64,000 nt of DNA from Parabacteroides timonensis (GTDB lineage Bacteria > Bacteroidota > Bacteroidia > Bacteroidales > Tannerellaceae). A program made the position numbers and the translations under genes. The notes under the pieces are model-generated. The model was not told where the DNA came from. It worked only from the letters and a program-made list of their open reading frames with translations, and searched no databases. Shown here one piece after another: positions 7,223 to 15,824 of this stretch. Location: assembly GCF_900128505.1 (NCBI RefSeq), contig NZ_LT669941.1, positions 4,291,010-4,355,009 of the forward strand, written 5' to 3'. Numbering within the stretch: the stretch's first letter is position 1; each line of letters opens with the position of its first letter.

Positions 7223-9320
7223 CAGGATCGTCTGTTTCACAAGGATGAATAAAAACAAAGCGTGCGCCGGAAGTATAGGAAGTATCCAGAAATATATTAT
7301 CCGGCCCGCTTAAGTGTTCGGCAATGTAGCTGCATATAGATAGTCCCAGCCCTGTTCCTGATTTGTAATCGTCTAATTTTTCAAAGCGTTTGAATATCTC
7401 AGCCTGTTTTTCCGGTGGAACCCCTGTTCCGGTATCGGTCACTGCTATACGCACGTGCTTCCTGTCGTCTTCCAGTGTGTAGGCGAGGTTGATTTCTCCC
7501 TTTTCGGTAAACTTAATCGCATTAGTCAGGAAGTTTGTAACTAGTTGTTGCAGGCGCATGGCATCCGTATTGACCAGGATGCGTTCCGGAGCCGGAGTAA
7601 ATGTCAGTGCCACTCCTTCACGAACACCTTGACGGATACTGTCGAGTGCTTTTCGGCAACAATCTTCCAACGATATTATCTGTAGGTGGAAACTCATATC
7701 TCCTGTTTTCATTTTCGATAAATCGAGTACGTCGTTTATCAAGGTCAGCATCAGATCCGTATTATTTTGGATAATAGCCGAATATTCCTTTTTTTCTTTG
7801 GGGTCGGTCGTTTCATCTATTAACAATTCAGAGAAACCGGCAATAGCGTTTAGAGGTGTACGTATTTCATGGCTCATATCGGCGATGAATGAACTTTTCA
7901 TGTGGCTGGCTTCGTCGGCACGCATTGTCTCGAGTATCAGTTTCTCTTTTGATTTCAACAATGTGTTTTTTTCTTTCAGCAAGTCGTTCTTTAAACGCTG
8001 TGTCCGGCGGATGTAAATATATAAGATGTATAGGATTGCTATTAATATGATAATCAGTAAAATGAAGAATAATAACTGAAATTGTTTTTGCGTAATCTGC
8101 TTCTGTGTGTTCTTCATTTTATCTTTCAGCGTGAGCTCATAATTCTTATCATGTAATGTGCGCAACTCGTTTATCTGACGAAGGAACATTTCATCATTCC
8201 TTTTGGAATTATATGTATTTATTTCATCGTAGAGTGCCAGTATTTCATCCTGTTTACCTTGTTTTTTCAGGATATCGGCTTTCAGTTGTAATACTTCCGG
8301 CAAACGTTCTTCTTTCAACAGTTCATCGATATGGGATAAGGCTGATGAAAGATCGCCGGTTTGGGCATAGTAGCGGGATTTTACAGCCTGATATACTCTG
8401 CCGGCATAATCTCCTTCAACGAACTCGCTCCCTTCAAAACGGGTAGCCATGTCAATCGCTTCTTTGGCTTTATCCATTTTATTCTCTTGCAGATACAGGT
8501 CGGTATAAAAAGAATAGAGTAGCCAGTATTCGCGATTGACGACATACAAACTGTCTTGTGTGCGATTCAATTCATCTAAGCGGTCAATCAGTTTTTTATA
8601 TGCTGTGAGCATTCTGGTCGTTTCTTCATGCATGTCGGTTCGCAGGCTCGATTCTATCTGATAAGAGAGCAGGCGTAATTCGGTTTCTTCATCTCCTCCT
8701 AGTTGCTTTAAGCGATTAAGCCCTTCCTGAAAAGCCATAACGGCATCGCTGTCCCGGCGGATAGCCTGATAAATCTGTCCGAGGCATTCTGAAGAGCGCA
8801 TTAGCCCATAATTTTGTTTTTTGTCTACAGCCAGCTGATAGAGATCGTTTATATTGTTCATTGCTTTCTCATAGTGGCCTGTCCATAGCAAATCCTGACA
8901 ATATAACGATTTGGTCCTGAATAACACGTTAGGATATTCGTTGCGTTTTTGGGTGATGGAGTCGATCACCCGTGTCCAATAGGCTAAACTGTCGCTTCCG
9001 TTTTTTGAATTGTAATAATAAACGGATATCTCGGATAAAGCGTCATAGACGGCCTGGATGGAGTCGATCTTCTCTGCTTCCTGCAATTGCTTTTTCAGAT
9101 AGATGATTTGCTCCGGTTTTTGCTCATGTAGTTTGGCAAGACGGGATAAGACCGGAATTGACTTTTGCGGACACGGATTTTCCGACAAAATATATTTAAG
9201 GCTGTCGATCTCAGCATTGTGTTGTTTAATTGCCGGAACCGATATCGGAAAGAGTAATATGAACACTCCTATTTTCCATATTGGGAAGTCATATTTTAAG
9301 GAGGAAAACCGCATCTTCAT
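7215..9320 (-). CDS. tetratricopeptide-repeat sensor histidine kinase
   Basis: A 701-aa membrane sensor. An N-terminal signal or anchor segment (WKIGVFILLFPISVPA) is followed by an extracytoplasmic region of helical TPR-like repeats to about residue 410, one strong transmembrane helix (LLFFILLIIILIAILYILY), a coiled coil, and the kinase core. The phosphoacceptor is His484 in DMSHEIRTPLNAIAG; the ATP-binding domain shows FLTNAIKFTEKG (N box), DTGTGVPPEKQ (G1) and SGTGLGLSIC (G2). No receiver or DNA-binding domain is attached and no response regulator gene lies beside it, so its partner is unknown. It overlaps the upstream paralogue by 4 bp (start inside the other's stop), indicating translational coupling. 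Confidence 0.93.
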   Translation of the reverse strand: MKMRFSSLKYDFPIWKIGVFILLFPISVPAIKQHNAEIDSLKYILSENPCPQKSIPVLSRLAKLHEQKPEQIIYLKKQLQEAEKIDSIQAVYDALSEISVYYYNSKNGSDSLAYWTRVIDSITQKRNEYPNVLFRTKSLYCQDLLWTGHYEKAMNNINDLYQLAVDKKQNYGLMRSSECLGQIYQAIRRDSDAVMAFQEGLNRLKQLGGDEETELRLLSYQIESSLRTDMHEETTRMLTAYKKLIDRLDELNRTQDSLYVVNREYWLLYSFYTDLYLQENKMDKAKEAIDMATRFEGSEFVEGDYAGRVYQAVKSRYYAQTGDLSSALSHIDELLKEERLPEVLQLKADILKKQGKQDEILALYDEINTYNSKRNDEMFLRQINELRTLHDKNYELTLKDKMKNTQKQITQKQFQLLFFILLIIILIAILYILYIYIRRTQRLKNDLLKEKNTLLKSKEKLILETMRADEASHMKSSFIADMSHEIRTPLNAIAGFSELLIDETTDPKEKKEYSAIIQNNTDLMLTLINDVLDLSKMKTGDMSFHLQIISLEDCCRKALDSIRQGVREGVALTFTPAPERILVNTDAMRLQQLVTNFLTNAIKFTEKGEINLAYTLEDDRKHVRIAVTDTGTGVPPEKQAEIFKRFEKLDDYKSGTGLGLSICSYIAEHLSGPDNIFLDTSYTSGARFVFIHPCETDDPVS

Positions 9321-11395
9321 ACTTGTTGTTTGTTAGTAAGTTCAACCGGATGGACAAAAACGAAACGGGCGCCTTTGGTGTAAGTAGGGTCTATAAATAG
9401 ATTTCCTTTCAGTAGTTGGGAGATCCGTTGGCAGATAGCCAGTCCAAGGCCTGCTCCCTGAACAAATTCATTTATCTTTTCAAACCGATCGAAGATATGT
9501 ACTTGCTTTTCAATCGGTATCCCACATCCGGTATCTGTTACCGACAACCGGACTTGACGATTATCTTCCTCTATTTCGAATGTGAGGGTGATTTCTCCCT
9601 CCTGAGTGAATTTGAATGCATTTCCTAATAGATTTTTTAGGACTTGTTTGAAACGATGTTTGTCTGTTTCTATAATATATTGCCCGACAGGCGGAGTAAA
9701 TATGAGTTTCACTCCGGAAGGTACCAGATGCTTTGTTTCTTCTATAACTTCCCGGCAACAGGCTATTGCATCATAAGTACTTATGTTGGGTTTGAGTCTG
9801 CCGGCTTCCAGAAGGGAAAGATCGAGTATGTTGTTTACTATATTCATCAACAACTCGAAGTTACTTTTGATTAAGCCGGCAAATCCCTTCTTTTCTTCTT
9901 CCGAATAAAAATCATCATCTTCACTTAATAAGAGGGAGAAACCGACAATTGCGTTTAACGGAGTACGTATTTCATGGCTGACCTTTGCGATAAAGGCTGT
10001 CTTATGGCGATTTGCCTCTTCTGCATTCTCTTTGGCTATCCGTAGTTGTTTCTCTAACTTTACTAATGAATCTTTTTCACGTTGTAAGGCATTTTTCAAT
10101 TTGTTGGAATGCAGAGAATAGCAGACCAGTAAAGTGATGAGTATCAGTAATAAGAGAGAGATTCCCATCCCCATCTTTACTAGTTGTTGTTTTATTATCA
10201 GTTTATCATTCTGGCGTTGTAACTCCAACGTTTGTTGTTTCTGATCATTCAGGTCGTTTAACAGGCGAAGTTGGTCGATCTGGCGGTTAAAAGCGTCATT
10301 TCTAATCTGAGTATCCAAAGAAAACAAATTCTCGTATGTTGCTATGGCTTTTGTTTTTTGCCCGTCGGCCCGCAAGATATCTATTTTTAGTTTCAGGTAA
10401 TTGGGTTGAACTTCGACAGCTAATCCTTGATCGATTGCTTTGAGTGCGCTTTTGTAATCTTTACTTTTAAAACAATACAAGGCTTTTATGCGGTAATATG
10501 GGTATTTCATATTTTCTACTGTTGAGTTAGCTGCATATTTATCCGCTTTTTCGATATACTTTCCGGCTTTATCGAGTTGCCCCATTTTCATGTATAGTTC
10601 AGCATAATAACTGTTGACCAGCCAAAGGTGCCATACTGACCGATAAGGAATCCCTCTGGCTTTATACAGTTTACTTACTGTCTGATACAAATCGCTGTAA
10701 CTGTCCAGAAGTTGTTTGGATTCTATAAGTAAATTTTCGTCCAGAAATGACGGGAGCATTTCTGATATGTACTGTATTTCATAAGTAGGATTATTCTTCA
10801 GCAGATGTAAATATTCCAGTCCTTCCCGGTATGCAATTACTGCATCTTTGTTGCGGCCTATCGCTTGATAAGCAAATCCTATACTTTGTTTTGCCATCAT
10901 CAGGCCATAATTATCCTGTGCTTTTTTGGCATCGTTCAATAGCTTGAAAGCCTCGCTGATAGCTAGCTCATAGTTTAATATTCCCTGATAATACTTACAT
11001 AATAGAATTCTGGCCTGGAAATAGACCGGTGGTGTTACTGCATGTTGTCGACAGAGAGAATCTAATTGATTTTTTACGAAGATCAGGCTATCCAATTGAG
11101 AATCGTTATAATAGTAACGGCATAATGCGGAATATCCTTCGTAAGCATAGTTTAAAGAATCAAGTTGCAGAGATAAGTCGATCAGTTCTTTCAGGTAAGA
11201 GACCTCTTCCGGTTTCTGCCAGAAGAGTTTGGATAAGTGGATCAATACAGGCAGTTTTTCGGATGGCTCAATTGTATTTAGCAGGACATTAGACAAGCTA
11301 TCTATCTGGTTGCGGTGTGTTTCCGCCCGAAGGTAAACACCAGAGAATAGTTCTGCTATTATTATTAACAATATTGTTGAGATCCTTTTTATCAT
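9317..11395 (-). CDS. tetratricopeptide-repeat sensor histidine kinase (paralogue)
   Basis: A 692-aa sensor with the same plan as its neighbour: signal peptide (ISTILLIIAELFSGVYLRA), TPR-like helices containing the shared phrase YGLMMAKQSIGFAYQAIGR, a transmembrane helix near residues 405-428, then HisKA with His474 in KVSHEIRTPLNAIVG and an ATPase domain with LLGNAFKFTQEGEI and QGAGLGLAICQRIS. The two proteins align over their full length, including the C-terminal GARFVFVHP, so they arose by tandem duplication. It is the first gene of the two-gene unit. Output must pass to an unlinked regulator, or the two kinases may act together as a heterodimer; the sequence does not decide. Confidence 0.93.
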   Translation of the reverse strand: MIKRISTILLIIIAELFSGVYLRAETHRNQIDSLSNVLLNTIEPSEKLPVLIHLSKLFWQKPEEVSYLKELIDLSLQLDSLNYAYEGYSALCRYYYNDSQLDSLIFVKNQLDSLCRQHAVTPPVYFQARILLCKYYQGILNYELAISEAFKLLNDAKKAQDNYGLMMAKQSIGFAYQAIGRNKDAVIAYREGLEYLHLLKNNPTYEIQYISEMLPSFLDENLLIESKQLLDSYSDLYQTVSKLYKARGIPYRSVWHLWLVNSYYAELYMKMGQLDKAGKYIEKADKYAANSTVENMKYPYYRIKALYCFKSKDYKSALKAIDQGLAVEVQPNYLKLKIDILRADGQKTKAIATYENLFSLDTQIRNDAFNRQIDQLRLLNDLNDQKQQTLELQRQNDKLIIKQQLVKMGMGISLLLLILITLLVCYSLHSNKLKNALQREKDSLVKLEKQLRIAKENAEEANRHKTAFIAKVSHEIRTPLNAIVGFSLLLSEDDDFYSEEEKKGFAGLIKSNFELLMNIVNNILDLSLLEAGRLKPNISTYDAIACCREVIEETKHLVPSGVKLIFTPPVGQYIIETDKHRFKQVLKNLLGNAFKFTQEGEITLTFEIEEDNRQVRLSVTDTGCGIPIEKQVHIFDRFEKINEFVQGAGLGLAICQRISQLLKGNLFIDPTYTKGARFVFVHPVELTNKQQV

Positions 11396-11704
11396 AAACT
11401 GTCACTGAAGATGAATTCCTAGCCGTCTTGAAAAACAATATTACAAAGATAGTGTTTTTAATGGAAAAGGGCTGTTTACGATGCTAAAAGCGTTAATTTA
11501 GACCGGGTTCGGGCGTTTTTCTATTGTATCTTGCTGAGTAAGATTGCTTTTTATGGCTTGGCTGAAAAAATAAATATATAAAACGATGTATACCTAATAT
11601 TTTTTGATTACGTTTGTATCCATTAATATTCAACTAATCCTGGTTTTTTTCACCAAAGAAATAGTTTTCTTAAAAAAAGGTTGTACTTTAATTTATAAAA
11701 GCAA
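11396..11704. other. gene-free divergent intergenic region between kinase operon and HU gene
   Basis: A 309-base AT-rich stretch without a credible reading frame. On the minus strand TATCTTTG (plus 11444-11451), a perfect -7 box, lies 49 bases before the kinase start codon and is its likely promoter. On the plus strand TACTTTAA near 11687 could serve the HU gene. Nothing else was recognised. Confidence 0.6.
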
Positions 11705-11980
11705 ATGAAACGATCAGATTTAATTGCTGCCATAGCTGCAGAAAGTGGTTGTAACAAGAAAGATGTTAACGCTATGTTGGATGCCTTTTGTTCAGTAGCC
11801 ACTGAAGCTCTTCGCCAGAGAGATCCGATAGTGTTGAAGGGCTTTGGAACTCTTTCTCCAAGAGAACAAAGTAGCCGTCCGGCACGTAATCCGAAAACAG
11901 GTGAAGTGGTTGTAATACCAAAACGTCTGAGTGTGAAATTCAGCGTTGGTAAGTTCCTGTTTGAAGACTTGAACAAGTAA
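11705..11980 (+). CDS. HU/IHF-family DNA-binding protein
   Basis: A 91-aa nucleoid protein. The N-terminal helices (MKRSDLIAAIAAESGCNKKDV) and the beta-arm signature GFGTLSPREQ, then SSRPARNPKTGEVVVIPK are classic HU: the RPARNPKTGE arm with its Arg-Asn-Pro bends DNA by inserting the proline. It stands alone and ends against the convergent wbqC-like gene with no gap. HU proteins act as dimers that compact and bend DNA; with a second HU-family gene at 23 kb, homo- or heterodimers are possible. Its exact role is not visible. Confidence 0.95.
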   Translation: MKRSDLIAAIAAESGCNKKDVNAMLDAFCSVATEALRQRDPIVLKGFGTLSPREQSSRPARNPKTGEVVVIPKRLSVKFSVGKFLFEDLNK

Positions 11981-12610
11981 TTACTGTGGATGGCGGATGG
12001 AATCGCGTAAGATCAGAATTCCTTCCGGTCCCATATTGAAAAGTAAGTCTACGATACTTAAGTTGGGGAGGAATCCGAATTTATCCCGGAATACCTGGTA
12101 ATAGGGTTTCGGGAGAAAGGCGGGATCTTCCCCTTCGTGTTTCGGACGGATGATCTCACGATAATCGTTAGGCACTTCCGGGCTGTATTCTTCCGTATAT
12201 ATAATATCTGCCTGCAGATCCAACAGGCGGCAAACCAATTCCCTTAATTCCTCATTAAAGTCGAAGAGGTATTCAAATTTCTTTTCGTAGAACGGAGCAA
12301 AATCTTCTTCATAATATTCAAAGAACGGGCTCATATTATAGGCCGATACCAATGCGTTCCAGTGCAGATGGCGCCAGTTGCCGTGATCGGATATACGAAT
12401 ATCCTTCGTGAGGCATTTCAATGTATCGGGCTTAACGATTGGGACGGACAATGATAAAGGCCCGTTGGCTGCAGCTATCGTACACCGATTACGATACGTT
12501 TGCTTCAGATAGTTTTCGCCCGTTTCGATCCGGACTTCTTTGAATTGGAGGAGCTTACAATATTGTTGTACGGGGCCCAGATAGGCCGAAGAAATATATA
12601 CTGGTTGCAT
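11981..12610 (-). CDS. WbqC-family protein
   Basis: A 209-aa cytoplasmic protein of the WbqC family, whose members in some O-antigen clusters are linked to sugar modification but whose reaction is not firmly known. Typical features are the opening VYISSAYLGPVQQYCKLLQF, the central RNRCTIAAANGPLSLSVPI and NWRHLHWNALVSAYNMSPFFEYY. It is the last gene of the dapB-lepB-lepB-wbqC unit; only one base separates it from the preceding signal peptidase gene. This order is common in Bacteroidales, where the gene appears to be core rather than O-antigen specific. The role here is unknown. Confidence 0.85.
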   Translation of the reverse strand: MQPVYISSAYLGPVQQYCKLLQFKEVRIETGENYLKQTYRNRCTIAAANGPLSLSVPIVKPDTLKCLTKDIRISDHGNWRHLHWNALVSAYNMSPFFEYYEEDFAPFYEKKFEYLFDFNEELRELVCRLLDLQADIIYTEEYSPEVPNDYREIIRPKHEGEDPAFLPKPYYQVFRDKFGFLPNLSIVDLLFNMGPEGILILRDSIRHPQ

Positions 12611-12611
12611 G

Positions 12612-13508
12612 TTAGTTTATAGGTTTAAAAATTCGTTGCCGGTCTTTGCTGTACCAGCAGAGCCATGCGTTTCCTATGATATGGTCACGGGGAATAAATC
12701 CGAGATGACGGGAGTCCACTGCTTCATTGGCATTGTCTGAAAGCATCCAGTAATAATCCTGATCGAAGAAGAAGAAAGCGGCTTCACGTCCGTCGAGGAA
12801 TAGTTTACCATCACGAAAAACAGCTTTTTCACCGGCTTCTGTCTGGATCGCTTCGCGGCAGGCGGTGAGAGCGGCGTCATCCAGGCGGTGAGCTCTTCCT
12901 TTTTGCGGAACGATCAGTTCGTAGCTTTCCATCGGCTTCTTAAGGAAACGAACACTTGCATTTTCCGACAATTCTTCACGTAACTGATATTCTTCGAAAG
13001 AGGTCAGACTGAAGGAAATACCGAATGGCTCTTCTTTCAGGTTTCTGAGTGGAATATTTAGTTTTTTCAGTGTAGTCAGAACTTCATCCATTGCCTCCTG
13101 CGTTACGATATACGTATTGAGTGATCGGGGAGAATGGGGTATCAGCTTCCCGTTTACCCGGTATCCGTCATTACTGATCCGGATCGTATCACCGGGCATT
13201 CCGATGCAACGGCTGAGGAATAACGGTTTCAATACCGTGTCTTTTAGCAATGGACTGCAGAACAACGCTACCCGGTTACGTCCCGGATTATCTTTTAGGG
13301 GAAGTTTATTGACAAGGATATAATCTCCTTTGTGCAAAGCCACTTCCATCGAGTCGGTGGATACATGGAAAGATTCCATGCAGAAATGCCGGACTGCCAT
13401 TACGATCCCCACCAGCAACACAATTGTTGCCAGCCATCCCATTACAGATATGAAGGAACGTTTTGCCATAGATCCGATTCTTTTGTTCTTGTCTGTTTGC
13501 GCAGGCAC
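12612..13508 (-). CDS. signal peptidase I paralogue lacking the usual catalytic lysine
   Basis: An S26-family membrane protein of up to 298 aa; a shorter start at Met14 (13469), MAKRSFISVMGW, gives a better membrane-anchor N-terminus. One transmembrane helix (~22-40) precedes box B, VSTDSMEVAL, with the nucleophile Ser53. Box C is DYILVNKL. Box D, normally K-R-x-x-G-x-P-G-D, reads SRCIGMPGD, so the general-base lysine is replaced by Ser99. Box E is present as SDNANEAVDSRHLGF. The protein could be inactive, could use another base, or could assist the full-length LepB encoded 73 bp upstream. It is co-transcribed with dapB, lepB and wbqC. Confidence 0.85.
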   Translation of the reverse strand: MPAQTDKNKRIGSMAKRSFISVMGWLATIVLLVGIVMAVRHFCMESFHVSTDSMEVALHKGDYILVNKLPLKDNPGRNRVALFCSPLLKDTVLKPLFLSRCIGMPGDTIRISNDGYRVNGKLIPHSPRSLNTYIVTQEAMDEVLTTLKKLNIPLRNLKEEPFGISFSLTSFEEYQLREELSENASVRFLKKPMESYELIVPQKGRAHRLDDAALTACREAIQTEAGEKAVFRDGKLFLDGREAAFFFFDQDYYWMLSDNANEAVDSRHLGFIPRDHIIGNAWLCWYSKDRQRIFKPIN

Positions 13509-13573
13509 CGCATCTTACCAAGTGCGATCGATGCGCACGGTAATGCGCGACAACCACACGCGGTAAGGTGCGG
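13506..13573. repeat. structured inverted repeat between the two signal peptidase genes
   Basis: CCGCATCTTACC (13508-13519) pairs with GGTAAGGTGCGG (13562-13573) as a 12-bp stem with one G-U pair. Its 42-base interior holds a smaller GTGCG/CGCAC hairpin. The stretch is GC-rich compared with its surroundings and lies in the spacer between the genes, partly overlapping the longest possible start of the downstream one. Confidence 0.6.
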
Positions 13574-13581
13574 CACTGCAC

Positions 13582-14979
13582 TTAATCGGGGTGCACCATC
13601 CGGAACAAACGGTTCCAGCGGATACCACCGTCGAACAGGCTGCGGTCTTTATCCAGCGACAACCAGATCAGGATCGGTTTTCCTACGATATGATCTTCCG
13701 GAACAAATCCCCACGAACGGCTGTCGGCACTGTTATGACGGTTATCGCCCATCATCCAGTAATAGTCGTATTTGAAGGTATATTTTGTTTCCGGCTGGCC
13801 GTTGATATAGACTTTGCCGTCTTTGACTTCCAGTGTATTGTTCTCGTAGTTTTTGATGCAACGGCCATATAAAGCCAGGTTACGTTCTGTAAGAGGAATG
13901 GTCGCTCCTTTTTTCGGTATCCACAGCGGGCCGAAATTATCGCGCGTCCAACCTGTTTCATACCAGGCAGGATAAGTGGTTCCGCCCAGTGCATCCGGCT
14001 CGATAACGATCTTCTTTACGGAAGGCAGTTTCTCTGCGATGGCGAGGGCTTTCGGAGTTAAAGGCATCCGGTAAACCATATTGTATTGTCCGTTGGCATT
14101 CGGGGTGAAACCCAGGAAAGACAGGTAATCCTGATAATATCCGCTATTGTTTGCGATCATCCGATCGTCTTTGCTTACGTCCAGAAGGCGGAACTGTTCT
14201 TCTGTGAGCGGTGAACCATCGGTTTCAACATAGTAGTTGAACTGTATGTTTTCCGGGTTTTTAAGGGCTTTCCCATCGATATAAACCTGGTTGTCGCGAA
14301 TCTGGATCGTGTCGCCGGGCATACCGATACAACGTTTCACATAGTTCTCGCGTTTGTCTACCGGACGGTATATCACATCACCGAATGTATTTTTATCCAT
14401 CCAGATACGGTCGCGTCCCGACATGGCGACCAGTTCGTCGTAACTCGGGTTTTGCACTTTCAGGGCAACTGTGTCGCCTGCAGGGAAGTTGAACACTACG
14501 ATATCGTTGCGTTTTACATGACCGAAACCTTTTACGCGTTTGTATCCCCATTCAGGCCAGTCTAGATAAGATTTACAGTTGAAGAACGGCAAGGTATTTT
14601 GTACCAGCGGGAACGACAACGGGGTGTTCGGAACACGTGGGCCGTAGCTCAGTTTACTTACGAACAGATAATCGCCTACCAACAATGACTTCTCAAGCGA
14701 AGAACTCGGTATTTGATAGTTCTGGAAAATGAACAGGTTAATGAAATAGACAGCGATCAAGGCAAACAGGATATCGTCCACCCATTCCAATGCATTGCGC
14801 ACAGCCGGGTTCTTCGACCGCTTCCATGCTCCCCAGGGAATGTATTGTGTCAGGAAAATATCTACCAGTACGATCAACCCCAGCAGCAACCAAAGGTTCT
14901 GCATCCAGATTGAAAAGAGTATATACAATACGGCAGAAATGCCGAACTTGATCCATTGTTTCTTGGAAAACTTTTTCAT
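13582..14979 (-). CDS. lepB: signal peptidase I
   Basis: A 465-aa membrane protease that removes signal peptides from secreted proteins at the outer face of the inner membrane. Two hydrophobic N-terminal segments (ISAVLYILFSIWMQNLWLLL and DILFALIAVYFINLFIF) anchor it. Box B is IPSSSLEKSLL with Ser94 as nucleophile (Leu replaces the usual Met), box C DYLFVSKLSYGPR, box D NYVKRCIGMPGDTI with the general base Lys215, and box E GDNRHNSADSRSWGFVPEDHIVG. A long insertion between boxes D and E makes it larger than E. coli LepB (324 aa), as in other Bacteroidetes. It lies 18 bp downstream of dapB in the same unit and should be the working leader peptidase of the pair. Confidence 0.95.
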   Translation of the reverse strand: MKKFSKKQWIKFGISAVLYILFSIWMQNLWLLLGLIVLVDIFLTQYIPWGAWKRSKNPAVRNALEWVDDILFALIAVYFINLFIFQNYQIPSSSLEKSLLVGDYLFVSKLSYGPRVPNTPLSFPLVQNTLPFFNCKSYLDWPEWGYKRVKGFGHVKRNDIVVFNFPAGDTVALKVQNPSYDELVAMSGRDRIWMDKNTFGDVIYRPVDKRENYVKRCIGMPGDTIQIRDNQVYIDGKALKNPENIQFNYYVETDGSPLTEEQFRLLDVSKDDRMIANNSGYYQDYLSFLGFTPNANGQYNMVYRMPLTPKALAIAEKLPSVKKIVIEPDALGGTTYPAWYETGWTRDNFGPLWIPKKGATIPLTERNLALYGRCIKNYENNTLEVKDGKVYINGQPETKYTFKYDYYWMMGDNRHNSADSRSWGFVPEDHIVGKPILIWLSLDKDRSLFDGGIRWNRLFRMVHPD

Positions 14980-14997
14980 TTGTAGACTTCTGTGGAA

Positions 14998-15714
14998 TTA
15001 AAATTTAAGCATATCATCCATACCGAGGAAACCTTTCTTCCCGGCAGTAAATTCGGCTGCAACCACTGCTCCGAGGGCGAAACCGGCACGGCTCTTTGCA
15101 TCATGTTTAATGCTGATATAGTCGACGTCCGATTCGTAAGTGACTTCATGTATACCCGGAACTTCTCCTTCACGGATAGCATGGATAGGCAGATCGGTCG
15201 GTTGTTCGGCTGTTTCCAGTGTCCAGCGTTCTTTCCGGTCAACGTTTTCAATGATACCTTCTGCCAGCGTGATGGCTGTTCCGCTGGGGGCATCCAATTT
15301 GTGAATATGGTGTGTTTCCGTCATACTGATAGCGTACGAAGGAAAATTGTTCATGATCTTTGCCAAGTGTTTGTTGAGGGCGAAAAAAATATTTACGCCA
15401 ATGCTGAAGTTGGATGCATAAAAGAATGTATTGCCTTCCTTTGCACATTTCTCCTTTATTTCGTCGATACGGTCGAGCCAGCCGGTGGTACCGGAAACGA
15501 CCGGAACGCCTGCCGCAAAACTCTTCATATAATTGTCGAAAGCTGTTGCCGGAGTAGTAAACTCGATGGCTACGTCTGCGCTCTTGAAATTGTCTGACTG
15601 AAATTCTTCCGGGTTGTTTATATCTACGATAGAGACGATCTGGTGCCCTCTATTTAATGCAATCTGTTCGATGGTTTTTCCCATCTTGCCGTAGCCGATA
15701 AGTGCAATCTTCAT
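14998..15714 (-). CDS. dapB: 4-hydroxy-tetrahydrodipicolinate reductase
   Basis: Cytoplasmic NAD(P)H-dependent reductase of lysine and meso-diaminopimelate synthesis. The nucleotide-binding GYGKMGKTIEQIALNRGH opens the protein; EFTTP and GTTGW follow near residues 51 and 76; the catalytic and substrate-binding block HHIHKLDAPSGTAITLAE contains the conserved His, Lys and PSGT. At 238 aa it is slightly shorter than the E. coli enzyme (273 aa), normal for the phylum. It is the first gene of the dapB-lepB-lepB-wbqC unit, with a perfect -7 box upstream at 15769-15776. Confidence 0.95.
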   Translation of the reverse strand: MKIALIGYGKMGKTIEQIALNRGHQIVSIVDINNPEEFQSDNFKSADVAIEFTTPATAFDNYMKSFAAGVPVVSGTTGWLDRIDEIKEKCAKEGNTFFYASNFSIGVNIFFALNKHLAKIMNNFPSYAISMTETHHIHKLDAPSGTAITLAEGIIENVDRKERWTLETAEQPTDLPIHAIREGEVPGIHEVTYESDVDYISIKHDAKSRAGFALGAVVAAEFTAGKKGFLGMDDMLKF

Positions 15715-15768
15715 ATCTTTTCAGAATAAAATGAATAAATAGGGCTAATAACTTAGCCATCAAGGGTG

Positions 15769-15796
15769 CAAATATAAAGAAAATGAATTAGATTTG
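15769..15796. promoter_or_regulatory. divergent -7 boxes for dapB and the DUF2851 gene
   Basis: On the minus strand TATATTTG (plus 15769-15776) lies 54 bases before dapB; on the plus strand TAGATTTG (15789-15796) lies 28 bases before the DUF2851 gene. Both match TANNTTTG fully. No good -33 box is seen for either. Confidence 0.5.
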
Positions 15797-15824
15797 TGGC
15801 ATAAATCTTAACTCTGAAAATAAT

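Noticed and set aside
14992..15597. 201-aa plus-strand open frame opposite dapB
   Set aside because: Antisense to dapB, whose catalytic motifs are complete.
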